A stretch of 33,208 nt of DNA from an uncultured bacterium (GCA_903930455.1 CAIYYT010000066.1:1-33208), one strand, 5' to 3'. Positions 8,127 through 15,378 are shown, counted from the first letter of the stretch. Program-made: numbers and translations. Notes: generated from the letters alone by a model not told the origin.

Positions 8127-8447
8127 ATGCTGATGGGGTGGAAAACGCTGGAGGTGGGGCTGCAATCCTTGACAGGGGGATTGACGGAGAAGGTTGTCAG
8201 TGTCCATGGCGAACTGGTTACGGGATTGGGCATGACCGGCGCGCTGGCGCTATACCTGACACTGGGGATTCTGGTTGTGTTGGCGCTGTGGCGCATGGTC
8301 AAACTGTCGTTTGATGTCATCCGCTGCGTGGTCGTACCGGCCCTGGCGGTGGCATTCGTCGGTGCCTGGCTGATGCCATTTTCGTTCTATCACATCCTAC
8401 CGGTCACAGCGGCTCTCTTTTCGGGAATACTCTTGCTCAAGGGATAA
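8127..8447 (+). CDS. Small integral membrane protein, function unknown
   Basis: 106 residues. The first 30 or so are soluble and amphipathic, followed by three hydrophobic stretches near residues 33-56 (MTGALALYLTLGILVVLALW), 66-82 (VVVPALAVAFVGAWLM) and 86-104 (YHILPVTAALFSGILLL). The start is supported by GAGAGGAAG upstream. Its stop overlaps the next start by one base (TAATG), so the two are probably translationally coupled. No named family recognised. Confidence 0.65.
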   Translation: MLMGWKTLEVGLQSLTGGLTEKVVSVHGELVTGLGMTGALALYLTLGILVVLALWRMVKLSFDVIRCVVVPALAVAFVGAWLMPFSFYHILPVTAALFSGILLLKG

Positions 8448-8683
8448 TGCGGTCGGCTGACCGACCAAGGCAGATGGCCATTTGGCAGAAATCATGGGGT
8501 GGAAATATGCGACCGTGGCGAAGAAACAGAAAAACACATTGCCCGCTCTGCGGCAGTCGACTGATCAAAGACATCGGCAAGTTGAATTGCCCGACCTGCA
8601 GAATCGTGCTGGTCGGTGACAGTTGCCGGTTTATCGACCTACCGCAGTTCATCCTCAGCAGAAACGACACCAAGAGCAAGTGA
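8447..8683 (+). CDS. Small zinc-ribbon protein
   Basis: 78 residues with two CX2C knuckles, CPLC (Cys32, Cys35) and CPTC (Cys48, Cys51), the spacing of a compact zinc ribbon. The N-terminal 20-30 residues are basic. A later start at 8507 (residue 21, preceded by GGGGTGG) would still keep the ribbon and is a real alternative. It sits between the membrane protein and a second zinc-ribbon gene with essentially no gaps. Function unknown; nucleic-acid or protein binding is the usual role of such ribbons. Confidence 0.6.
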   Translation: MRSADRPRQMAIWQKSWGGNMRPWRRNRKTHCPLCGSRLIKDIGKLNCPTCRIVLVGDSCRFIDLPQFILSRNDTKSK

Positions 8684-8689
8684 GTGATA

Positions 8690-9157
8690 ATGCTGGCGAA
8701 TGCGGAACGATGCCATATTTGCGGGAAGACCATGCGAGAATTCAAAGGGGTCTTCCTGTGTCTTCCCTGTAACGAGAAGTATGGCGACTACTACAACTTC
8801 TTCACTTCCGCCTCCAAGGAGTACCAAGATTCCAACGACCACGTTGTGATCGAATGTCCGGGCGCCACGATTTATGACGAAAGCAACAGCCGCGTAGTAC
8901 AGGGTGTCAAGTGGCACAATGACAAGGATCACTCGCAGGGATATGAAATAGTCGGCAAACAGGTACTTTCACCTAACCACAAGCGAACGCGCCGCGTACC
9001 CAAAGACAAGGCGCACAACATCAGCCGGTGCCAGGCCTGTCAGGATTTCACCGTCCGCATGCGCATCTATAACCAGCAGAAAGACAAGCAGGACTATCAG
9101 CAGAACTCTCCAATGATGCCGCGCAGCAAAGATTCATTTGACAGAATGCAATTCTAA
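8690..9157 (+). CDS. Zinc-ribbon protein with second Cys pair, function unknown
   Basis: 155 residues from the ATG at 8690; a GTG at 8684 in frame would add two residues. The N-terminal ribbon is CX2C-X12-CX2C (CHIC then CLPC). After it come a polar middle with CPGA, a basic stretch (KRTRRVPKDK), another Cys pair (CQAC) and a Gln/Lys/Asp-rich, probably disordered tail. It ends the four-gene small-protein cluster. No family recognised. Confidence 0.6.
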   Translation: MLANAERCHICGKTMREFKGVFLCLPCNEKYGDYYNFFTSASKEYQDSNDHVVIECPGATIYDESNSRVVQGVKWHNDKDHSQGYEIVGKQVLSPNHKRTRRVPKDKAHNISRCQACQDFTVRMRIYNQQKDKQDYQQNSPMMPRSKDSFDRMQF

Positions 9158-9277
9158 CTCTCTGCCTCCTTTCTTGTCGGATTTATCAGGGTGGACGGCG
9201 TGCGCCCAGTCGAGCATGCTCGTGATGTTCGGACAACGCCTGAGTGCACAGAACATCGTCCGACCAGCCAGATTGTC

Positions 9278-9306
9278 TTGACAAAGCCGACCAGATTTGC
9301 TATCTT
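9278..9306 (+). promoter_or_regulatory. Near-consensus sigma70 promoter of the SBBP/dockerin gene
   Basis: TTGACA (9278-9283), a 17-base spacer, then TATCTT (9301-9306). It lies about 54 bases upstream of the ATG at 9360. The -35 box is a perfect consensus match. Confidence 0.65.
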
Positions 9307-9359
9307 AATACCTGAGAATTCTACCCAACGTCTCACCTGTGCACCTTTGGGAGTCCGAC

Positions 9360-11738
9360 ATGTTCTGCAAAAAAGCTCTGATCCTTACAGTCCTTTCGTT
9401 GCTTATGGCTTCTACCTTGACGGCAACGACAAATCCAAATTCATCCACAACTATTCAGAAGATGAACCAGATGCCACTGTCATTCACCAAGAATATGGGG
9501 CAGTGGGATGACCGCGTCTTGTTCCGCGCCAACGCCGGTGGGGCGACAATGTGGTTCACGAAAGACGGCGTGACATACCAGTTCACGCGACGTATTGAAA
9601 CACGTAGCGGCGCGGTCCCCGCGCCGGGCCTGGATTCCCGACTGCGCGGGAATGACAAGGAGAGCGGGAATGGCATTGAAAAGGACAGCATTGAGCAATT
9701 GGTGTTGACCGCCAAATTTCTCGGCGCCAATCCCAATCCCGTAGTTTTCGCCGACGGCCAAATGGAATACAAATGCAACTACTTCCTCGGCAACGACCCG
9801 ACCAAATGGCATAAAGACGTTCCCAACTACGAAGCTATCACTCTCAAAGACATCTATCCCGGCATCGACCTGAAATACTCCGGCGACGGCACTGGTCAGG
9901 CGGCGTACGAGTTCATAGCCGCTCCGGGTGTCGATATTGCCCAGATCAAAGTAGCCTACGAAGGCGCAGAAGAGACTTCCCTTGACGCCGACGGCAGACT
10001 CATCCTGAAAACCAAATGGGGAGATATGATCGCCGCAATAGACTCCCCTCGCCCTGTGGGAGAGGGGGCGGGGGTGAGGGCAGTTCTCTCCGGCAATACA
10101 AGCTGTGCGTGGCGGACGTCCTCGTCTACCACATCGTCGTCCGACTTGGCGCACGGGGACGTACGCCAAGCAATGGCAGGAAATTCCGGGACACTTACGC
10201 TGGCCTACAGCACCTACCTCGGCGGGGGGAGTTATGAGTATGGATGGGGCATCGCGGTTGACGGCAGCGACAATGCCTATGTGACTGGCCAGACCTACTC
10301 CTCCAATTTCCCGACTCAGAATCCCTATCAGACGGATCAGGACGGCTGGGATGTCTTTGTGACCAAACTCTCCAGTTCCGGCAGTGGCCTGATCTACAGC
10401 ACCTACCTCGGCGGGGGAGGCTACGATTATGGATACGACATTGCGGTCGACGACAGCGGCAATGCCTATATGACGGGCTGGACTTCTTCTACCAACTTCC
10501 CGACCTTGAATCCCTATCAGACGTATCAAGGCGCGGGTGATGTTTTTGTGACTAAGCTCTCCAGTTCCGGCGCCAGCCTGATCTACAGCACCTACCTCGG
10601 CGGGGGAAGCACCGATCAGGGTCGTGCCATCGCGGTCGATAGCGGCGGTTATGCTTATGTGACGGGCAATACTTATTCTACCAACTTCCCGACTTTGAAT
10701 GCCTATCAGGCGACGTATCAAGGCGGTGACAAGGATGCCTTTGTGAGCAAGTTGTCAAATTCTGGCAACAGCCTGATCTACAGCACCTACCTCGGCGGGG
10801 GAGGCGTAGATGATGGTGAAGACATCGCAATCGATAGCGGCGGTTATGCCTATGTGACGGGCTATACTTATTCTACTAACTTCCCGACTTTGAATCCATT
10901 CCAGTCGTATCGCAAAAGCGACTATGATGCCTTTGTGACCAAGCTCTCCAGTTCCGGCGCCAGCCTGATCTACAGTACCTACCTCGGCGGGGAAGACAGC
11001 GATGGTGGATGTGGCATCACGGTCGATGGTGGCGGTTATGCCTATGTGACGGGCGGGACTTCTTCTTCCGACTTCCCGATCTCGAATCCCTATCAGACGT
11101 ATCAAGGCAACGGTGACGTTTTTGTGACCAAGCTCTCGAATTCCGGCAACAGCCTGATTTTCAGCACCTACCTTGGCGGGGGAAGCGAGGATGAAGGATA
11201 CGGCATCGCGGTTGATGGCGGCGGTTATGCCTATGTGACGGGCTATACTGATTCTCCCGACTTCCCTGCTTTGAATCCCTATCAGGCTTATCAAGGCAGC
11301 TATGATGTTTTTGTGACGAAGCTCTCCAGCTCCGGCAACAGCCTGATCTACAGCACCTACCTCGGCGGGTCAGGCGGTGACTATGTGACTGGGATCGCGA
11401 TCGATGGTGGGGGCAATACCTATATGACGGGCTATACTTATTCTACCAGCTTCCCGACTGTGAATCCCTATCAGGAGTATCAAGGTAGCGGTGATGCCTT
11501 TGTGACCAAGTTGAGCTGGGCGCCTGACTACCTCTGCGGTGATGCCGATGGCGAAGGGACAATCAACATTGCCGACGCGGTCTACTTGATCAGCTATATT
11601 TTCTCCCACGGGTCAGCGCCATCGCCATTGGCAGCAGGTGATGCAGACTGCGACGGCGTAATCACTATTGCTGATGTCGTTTATCTGATAGGGTACATCT
11701 TTTCCCACGGACCTGCGCCGTGTGCGGGGTGTAAGTAG
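9360..11738 (+). CDS. Secreted SBBP-repeat propeller protein with dockerin-like C-terminus
   Basis: 792 residues from the ATG at 9360, chosen because GGGAG lies six bases upstream and a signal peptide follows at once (MFCKKALILTVLSLLMASTLTA); an in-frame GTG at 9339 is less likely. After an N-terminal domain of the type that precedes SBBP repeats (FTKNMGQWDDRVLFRANAGG), seven repeats of about 62-65 residues run from about residue 280 to 718, each opening with STYLGG and carrying G.AIAVD..G.AYVTG and D.FVTKL; these are SBBP beta-propeller blades. The C-terminus has two Ca-binding dockerin-type loops (GDADGEGTINIADAVYLI, GDADCDGVITIADVVYLI). Probably a cell-surface or secreted protein. The frame contains palindromic repeat DNA at 9609-9653 and 10041-10168 without being broken. 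Confidence 0.85.
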   Translation: MFCKKALILTVLSLLMASTLTATTNPNSSTTIQKMNQMPLSFTKNMGQWDDRVLFRANAGGATMWFTKDGVTYQFTRRIETRSGAVPAPGLDSRLRGNDKESGNGIEKDSIEQLVLTAKFLGANPNPVVFADGQMEYKCNYFLGNDPTKWHKDVPNYEAITLKDIYPGIDLKYSGDGTGQAAYEFIAAPGVDIAQIKVAYEGAEETSLDADGRLILKTKWGDMIAAIDSPRPVGEGAGVRAVLSGNTSCAWRTSSSTTSSSDLAHGDVRQAMAGNSGTLTLAYSTYLGGGSYEYGWGIAVDGSDNAYVTGQTYSSNFPTQNPYQTDQDGWDVFVTKLSSSGSGLIYSTYLGGGGYDYGYDIAVDDSGNAYMTGWTSSTNFPTLNPYQTYQGAGDVFVTKLSSSGASLIYSTYLGGGSTDQGRAIAVDSGGYAYVTGNTYSTNFPTLNAYQATYQGGDKDAFVSKLSNSGNSLIYSTYLGGGGVDDGEDIAIDSGGYAYVTGYTYSTNFPTLNPFQSYRKSDYDAFVTKLSSSGASLIYSTYLGGEDSDGGCGITVDGGGYAYVTGGTSSSDFPISNPYQTYQGNGDVFVTKLSNSGNSLIFSTYLGGGSEDEGYGIAVDGGGYAYVTGYTDSPDFPALNPYQAYQGSYDVFVTKLSSSGNSLIYSTYLGGSGGDYVTGIAIDGGGNTYMTGYTYSTSFPTVNPYQEYQGSGDAFVTKLSWAPDYLCGDADGEGTINIADAVYLISYIFSHGSAPSPLAAGDADCDGVITIADVVYLIGYIFSHGPAPCAGCK
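9609..9653. repeat. Palindromic interspersed repeat inside the SBBP gene, dRS3-like
   Basis: Two adjacent palindromes: GGCGCGG-TCC-CCGCGCC (9609-9625) and ATTCCC-N8-GGGAAT (9634-9653). The second has the form of the Neisseria dRS3 element. Its translation in this frame, LDSRLRGND, is a peptide I know as a frequent by-product of such repeats in coding sequence. The insertion keeps the reading frame. Confidence 0.6.
10041..10168. repeat. Cluster of palindromic repeats inside the SBBP gene
   Basis: A GC-rich element at 10041-10081 reads PHPRPLSHRARG on the opposite strand, a well-known translation of an interspersed bacterial repeat. It is followed by two imperfect palindromes, 10109-10132 (GTGGCGGACG ... 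CGTCTACCAC) and 10147-10168 (TGGCGCAC ... GTACGCCA). In the gene's frame the region encodes a low-complexity Ser/Thr linker between the N-terminal domain and the first propeller blade. Confidence 0.55.
10200..11515 (+). repeat. Seven tandem SBBP-coding repeats
   Basis: DNA repeats of about 185-196 bp marked by near-identical copies of AGCACCTACCTCGGCGGGG at each unit start. Similarity is high at DNA level between units, indicating recent internal duplication or gene conversion. They code for the propeller blades of the surrounding gene. Confidence 0.8.
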
Positions 11739-11755
11739 GGTTGCAAGAAGCACAG

Positions 11756-11773
11756 CCCACAGCAAGCTGTGGG
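11756..11773. terminator. Hairpin after the SBBP gene, possible terminator
   Basis: Perfect inverted repeat CCCACAGC-AA-GCTGTGGG, 17 bases after the stop codon and between two convergent genes. No T-run follows on the plus strand, so termination activity is uncertain. Confidence 0.4.
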
Positions 11774-11877
11774 GTACCGAAAAAAGAGCATAACTCGACA
11801 GGGGAGACGACTGCCGCGCCCACCGTTGAAGGTCGGAAGCTCTTTTCACTATGCGTCGTACCCACGATTCCGTGGCA

Positions 11878-13035
11878 TCAGGTCAATATCAGCGGAATTA
11901 CTTCGTGCTCTGTCAATTGCTGAAGTGCAACCGCTTCCCGGCAGGTGTAGGTGATCAGCTTAATTCCGTCGGCTGGCAGACTCAGCAGGTCGATGTCGCC
12001 CAGATGCCGCCACTCTGCCTCGGGACGCCAATCGGAGACTTCCGAGCCGCGACTCTGGAAAAAGGGCCAGTCGCTGTCAGCAAGTTGGGAATACAGGTTG
12101 TCATCACCGTAGACAACCGGGCGCAAACCTGCCGCGATAGCGGTATCCGTCCGGATTGCCACTCCATAAGGTTCGAAACTGTAACTAACATACCGCCGCC
12201 GCCAACGCATCAATTTGACAGCTTCACGCGGTTCGAGCGCCGAGAACGACACGACTTGGTGGCCGCCACGGATAAACCTGTTGGTGCTTCGGATTGTCCT
12301 GTCGGTGGCGATTCGCAGTAGTGTGTGGTAAGCCGACCGACAGTAGTTGTCTAATGCGAGAATGTCGCGGTAGTATTCGAATCTGGTCTCCGCGGGGTAG
12401 GGTCCGTGCGATGACCGGGTCCAATGGATGACGTACCGCCAGTTCGGATCATCAATGGCTGGATTAAGGGTACAACCTTCGAAATCGTATCGCACCCGAT
12501 CAACTGGACGGCGGTAATCGACACGGAAATCGTTGCAGATTTCCTTTCCCGCTGTCGCGGCTTGATTTTGAAGTCGGTCGAAATTGCCACCGGGGCGAAT
12601 CGACAGAGGTAAAACCACATCAGCAAGTTCAACAGCCAGAAGATCACGCTCTGGCCAGAAATCTTTCGCGCTCTTGCCGGGTACGGTGTCTGAACTCGGC
12701 GCGACGAATAGGCAGCGCGCCGGGTCGAGCTTGAAATCGTCAATGGTTTGAGCGATCACCGACGGTATCGATTCCTCCTCCATCGAGGGAAGGACAATAA
12801 TCTGTCGACCTCTTTCGATGTTCACCAAATGAGCAGTCAGTTCCCAAGTGTTCAGTCCGGTAGAGGTAATGACGGTTAACTCCTGTCGGATGACGCCGTC
12901 GACGGCCCGTGACGTTGCCGTCACCCAGTCGTCGTGGTTACACGGGCGTTTCGACTGTCGCGAGTTGAGGATGACGCATTTGCGGTCGGGTGGAAGCAAT
13001 TCTATCTGTCGGCATTGACTGTCAAATATGAGCAT
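11878..13035 (-). CDS. DprA-like Rossmann region plus AbiGi-like C-terminal region, function unknown
   Basis: 385 residues, no signal peptide or membrane segment. Residues about 52-165 follow the DprA/SMF pattern in order: a strand VITSTG, a TAHLV helix then GRQIIVLP (78-83), FWPERDLLAVELADVVLPL (126-144, compare the FPxRNRIIxGL segment of DprA) and GGNFDRLQNQAATAGKEI (149-166). The C-terminal half carries HWTR (204-207), a VVSFSAL segment (261-267), EPYGVAIR (288-295), a VVYGD strand (307-311) and EWRHLGDIDL (341-350), an arrangement reminiscent of AbiGi/DUF2971-type proteins with H...YG...EWR positions. Both assignments are pattern-based inference. The start at 13035 has only a distant GAGGG upstream. 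It stands alone between the SBBP gene and the basic-peptide ORF. Confidence 0.6.
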   Translation of the reverse strand: MLIFDSQCRQIELLPPDRKCVILNSRQSKRPCNHDDWVTATSRAVDGVIRQELTVITSTGLNTWELTAHLVNIERGRQIIVLPSMEEESIPSVIAQTIDDFKLDPARCLFVAPSSDTVPGKSAKDFWPERDLLAVELADVVLPLSIRPGGNFDRLQNQAATAGKEICNDFRVDYRRPVDRVRYDFEGCTLNPAIDDPNWRYVIHWTRSSHGPYPAETRFEYYRDILALDNYCRSAYHTLLRIATDRTIRSTNRFIRGGHQVVSFSALEPREAVKLMRWRRRYVSYSFEPYGVAIRTDTAIAAGLRPVVYGDDNLYSQLADSDWPFFQSRGSEVSDWRPEAEWRHLGDIDLLSLPADGIKLITYTCREAVALQQLTEHEVIPLILT

Positions 13036-13138
13036 GGATTCTGGTCGCCCTCATGCTTGTGCAGGGTGACGTATGGTATGACAAGGGCGAAATTCGGTCA
13101 AGTGGTGATTCGCGAGGCTGCTTCTGCCCTCAAAGCAG

Positions 13139-13166
13139 CGACCCGTGTCAAGTTTGATACGGGTCG
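13139..13166. terminator. Hairpin between the basic-peptide ORF and the DprA-like gene
   Basis: Near-perfect 13-bp inverted repeat (CGACCCGTGTCAA with TTGATACGGGTCG, one G.T pairing) with a 2-base centre. It lies 122 bases downstream of the 25-codon ORF and 103 bases upstream of the next minus-strand gene. A second 7-bp hairpin (GCTGCTT/AAGCAGC) overlaps its left edge. No T-run is seen. Confidence 0.45.
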
Positions 13167-13288
13167 TTGGAAAGTTCGCAGACCGGAGACTGTAGAAATC
13201 AATTTGTGATGTCCTGGTTCAGTGACGATCATTCCCTGATCAAGCCGACTGACACATTCACAGTCCCCACAAGATTTGAACCGCTACG

Positions 13289-13366
13289 TTATTTCTTCTT
13301 GGCGGTCTTCTTGGCTGGCTTCTTGGCGGCCGGCTTCTTCGCTGCTGGTTTCTTCTTAGCTGGCAT
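13289..13366 (-). CDS. 25-residue Lys/Ala/Pro-rich basic peptide (histone H1-tail-like)
   Basis: Short ORF read by hand: a Met followed by repeats of the PAAKK type, 25 residues made of Lys, Ala and Pro with a single Thr, ending in KKK. Support for translation is the AAGGAG ribosome binding site seven bases before the ATG (13374-13379), better than that of many larger genes here. Lys/Ala/Pro repeats of this kind occur in the tails of bacterial histone H1-like DNA-binding proteins; here there is no attached domain and no frame extension upstream. DNA or polyanion binding is inferred from charge. Its upstream DNA is AT-rich and motif-rich (13480-13790). Confidence 0.55.
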   Translation of the reverse strand: MPAKKKPAAKKPAAKKPAKKTAKKK

Positions 13367-13373
13367 GACCAAC

Positions 13374-13379
13374 TCCTTT
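13374..13379 (-). promoter_or_regulatory. Strong ribosome binding site of the basic-peptide ORF
   Basis: AAGGAG on the minus strand with a 7-base gap to the ATG at 13366. It is the main evidence that the 25-codon ORF is a real gene. Confidence 0.6.
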
Positions 13380-13995
13380 GGAATGTGTTTAGGGTTTATG
13401 AGGTACTCAACTATTGTCGCGTACATCCCTGATGGTGAGAAGAACTAAGCAACACGTCAGTGTTTGTTTTTCTTGCATCGCAAGCTCTCGTCATCATCGT
13501 TTGCCAGAACATATCTACAGAAACAGAGATCATCTTTTGTAAAAATAAAATCAACAAAAAACTTTTAGTCATGCTCAAGAATGTAACATTTTTTTTGCGA
13601 TGACCTCCTCATCGAGATCAACTCGTCATTAGTTTTATCGACTGCGCATCGTACGACGTTAGGTTCTGAGATGAAAAAAGTGCATCGATCGACCGTCATC
13701 GACACTTATTCATCGATGACCTCTCGCCATCGTGAAGATATCAAGACATGCATGTTCACATTGATGTCATCACTGTGAATGTCAGAGCAGAAGTCGTCGA
13801 GGGGAATTGATCGCGCTATCACTCGAGGGTGGAATGATCCTTCCGCACTTCCGTCCGATCGATATCGTCGCACTGGTGGTCAGACAGGAACGTCCAACCC
13901 GCCGTTAGACTGGAATTGTCCTTATGCCTGCTGCTGGGCGAAGTATTTCTCTTTCGCCAAGTCCCCAGATTCGGACTTTTGAAATGCCCAGACCG
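13380..13995. other. Gene-poor AT-rich stretch with repeated CGATGACCTC / TCATCG motifs
   Basis: No convincing gene. From about 13500 to 13790 the DNA is clearly more AT-rich than its surroundings. CGATGACCTC occurs at 13598-13607 and 13714-13723, each followed by CATCG so that a short inverted repeat forms; TCATCGATGA (13710-13719) is a perfect palindrome, and further TCATCG/CGTCAT copies lie between. TTCACA (13755-13760) and TGTGAA (13774-13779) form another inverted pair. The stretch lies upstream of the basic-peptide ORF on the minus strand, so it may hold its control region. Short ORFs between 13779 and 13990 have no coding character. Confidence 0.45.
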
Positions 13996-14143
13996 TGTCA
14001 TTGCGAGGAATGCGGAGAGGTGAGGTAGGGTGTGGAGCACGACCAAGCAATCTCGATTTACGCTTTCCAAGTGCAGGCGCGCAGATTGCTTCGTCGTCAT
14101 TGCCCCTCCCCTTTCTCACCCACACTGACTCCTCGTAATGACA
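13996..14143. repeat. MITE-like palindromic interspersed repeat
   Basis: Terminal inverted repeats TGTCATTGCGAGGA (13996-14009) and TCCTCGTAATGACA (14130-14143), 13 of 14 bases complementary. Inside is a second inverted pair AAGCAATCT / AGATTGCTT. The motif set GTCATTGCGAGGA with GAAGCAATCT is a well-known non-coding interspersed repeat in many bacterial genomes, usually seen as a palindromic unit of 100-200 bp. No transposase is present. The ORFs that cross it are artefacts of the repeat. Confidence 0.7.
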
Positions 14144-14334
14144 ATTCCGAGGTCATCAACACCCCCAAAACTCGCGGCGTCACCACCGTCAGCCAACCGA
14201 TTGGCTGCGCCGTTGCATTTCTGCAACAATCTTGAGAATGTCCCTTTCTTTTCTCGAACGCGGTGCCGCTATTTGCGTACTACAGTTGGAGAGACCAAGA
14301 AACTTCCAGACAGGACAAGAGAAAGGTGGTCGAG

Positions 14335-14541
14335 ATGTTGTTCTTGCACCTTAAGCCGGGTTCACACTGGCGCATCGTCGCCTACGAAGACCGCGGGATG
14401 CATTCTGTCGACGAACCCCATATCCCGCTGGTAGTCGTTCAAGACGAGAGTGACGGCACACTGATGCGGAGCGCGAAACTTCGCGAGCGAGCGATTTTGG
14501 GCTGGGAGGAATCGCCACAGCCGACCGAACTACCCAATTGA
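14335..14541 (+). CDS. Small hypothetical protein
   Basis: 69 residues from the ATG at 14335, chosen because AAAGGTGG lies five bases upstream; the same frame extends to a GTG at 14263 with no ribosome binding site. Mixed sequence with no Cys, signal peptide or membrane segment (HWRIVAYEDRGMHSVD, IPLVVVQDESDG). Amino-acid composition is protein-like but no family is recognised. It lies directly upstream of the tRNA-Arg promoter. It could be a chance ORF. Confidence 0.4.
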   Translation: MLFLHLKPGSHWRIVAYEDRGMHSVDEPHIPLVVVQDESDGTLMRSAKLRERAILGWEESPQPTELPN

Positions 14542-14576
14542 CCGGTCAAGCCGACATTGCGGCATCGAAAAATCGC

Positions 14577-14606
14577 TTGACAATTTCCGGCAGCGCCCTG
14601 TATAGT
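14577..14606 (+). promoter_or_regulatory. Promoter of the tRNA-Arg gene
   Basis: TTGACA (14577-14582), 18-base spacer, TATAGT (14601-14606); the expected start point is a few bases before the mature tRNA at 14620. A GC-rich discriminator (GCGG) follows, as common for stable-RNA promoters. Confidence 0.65.
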
Positions 14607-14619
14607 GCGGTTGTGTAAT

Positions 14620-14693
<74 letters not shown>

Positions 14694-14835
14694 TTTTCTT
14701 ATGACGACGCCACAAACCCTTCACATCTAAGCCAGAGAAGCCAGAACCAGCCCCACTCAAGGGATAAGCCCCATATTCGTACTTCCTTGCCCGAATTTCG
14801 GTAGACACGATTTCTGATCGTCCTATCTTAGCAAC

Positions 14836-15378
14836 ATGAAACAGTTGTCGACTCAGGAGATGGTGCGTGCGACGATGAATCGGGATACCCGTTATGACGG
14901 GACTTTTTTCGTCTGCGTACTGACGACGATGATTTACTGTCTGCCATCCTGCAAGGCCAAAAAGCCGATGTTGAAGAATATCATGTTCATTCCGACGCGC
15001 GCTGAGGCTCTGCAGATGGGATTTCGCGGCTGCAAGCGGTGTCGCGCCGCTGATTTTCCCAAGATCGCCCCGAAGTGGTTGGATGCAGTGATCGAGCAGA
15101 TGAAGTCGAAAACGTCGCAGCATCTCAGCGAAACGGCCCTTACCAATGCCGCCGGTGTCGATATCTCCACGATCCGCCGCTACTTCAAGTCGCAATTCGG
15201 TACGACACCGACCGCATTCCACCGCAAGATGCGTCTTCAACACGCCCGACAGTTGATTGAGAAAGGCGTAAACTACCTGGAGGCGGCATTCGAGAGTGGT
15301 TTCGAGTCATCCAGTGGTTTCCGTGACGCCTTCAAGAAGGAATTTGGCTCAACACCAGGGAGGAATCATGACGTCTGA
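14836..15378 (+). CDS. adaA: Ada-type regulator: phosphotriester-sensing Ada-N domain plus AraC HTH
   Basis: 180 residues. The Ada N-terminal zinc domain has its four cysteines at 35, 39 (CLPSC), 66 and 69 (CKRC), and Cys35 matches the methyl-accepting Cys38 of E. coli Ada with a constant offset of three. Residues about 90-175 form an AraC-type double helix-turn-helix (DISTIRRYFKSQFG, SSGFRDAFKKEFG). The methyltransferase half is absent and is encoded by the next gene, so this is the split AdaA form that senses methyl phosphotriesters and activates the adaptive response. No clear Shine-Dalgarno at 14836; in-frame ATGs at 14860 and 14875 are alternatives. It overlaps adaB by 11 bases. Confidence 0.88.
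   Translation: MKQLSTQEMVRATMNRDTRYDGTFFVCVLTTMIYCLPSCKAKKPMLKNIMFIPTRAEALQMGFRGCKRCRAADFPKIAPKWLDAVIEQMKSKTSQHLSETALTNAAGVDISTIRRYFKSQFGTTPTAFHRKMRLQHARQLIEKGVNYLEAAFESGFESSSGFRDAFKKEFGSTPGRNHDV

Noticed and set aside
9480-10721. Long minus-strand ORF (413 codons) opposite the SBBP gene
   Set aside because: It is the mirror of repeat-coding DNA. Its own repeats (RLIGIQ.REVGR) simply follow the propeller repeats, and the plus frame has the promoter, signal peptide and known domains.
10200-11515. Regular tandem repeats that might suggest a CRISPR array
   Set aside because: Units are about 190 bp, lack short unique spacers and code for SBBP blades in frame.
13779-13982. Plus-strand ORF of 67 codons in the gene-poor region
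   Set aside because: No ribosome binding site, no protein-like composition, and it ends next to the palindromic repeat.
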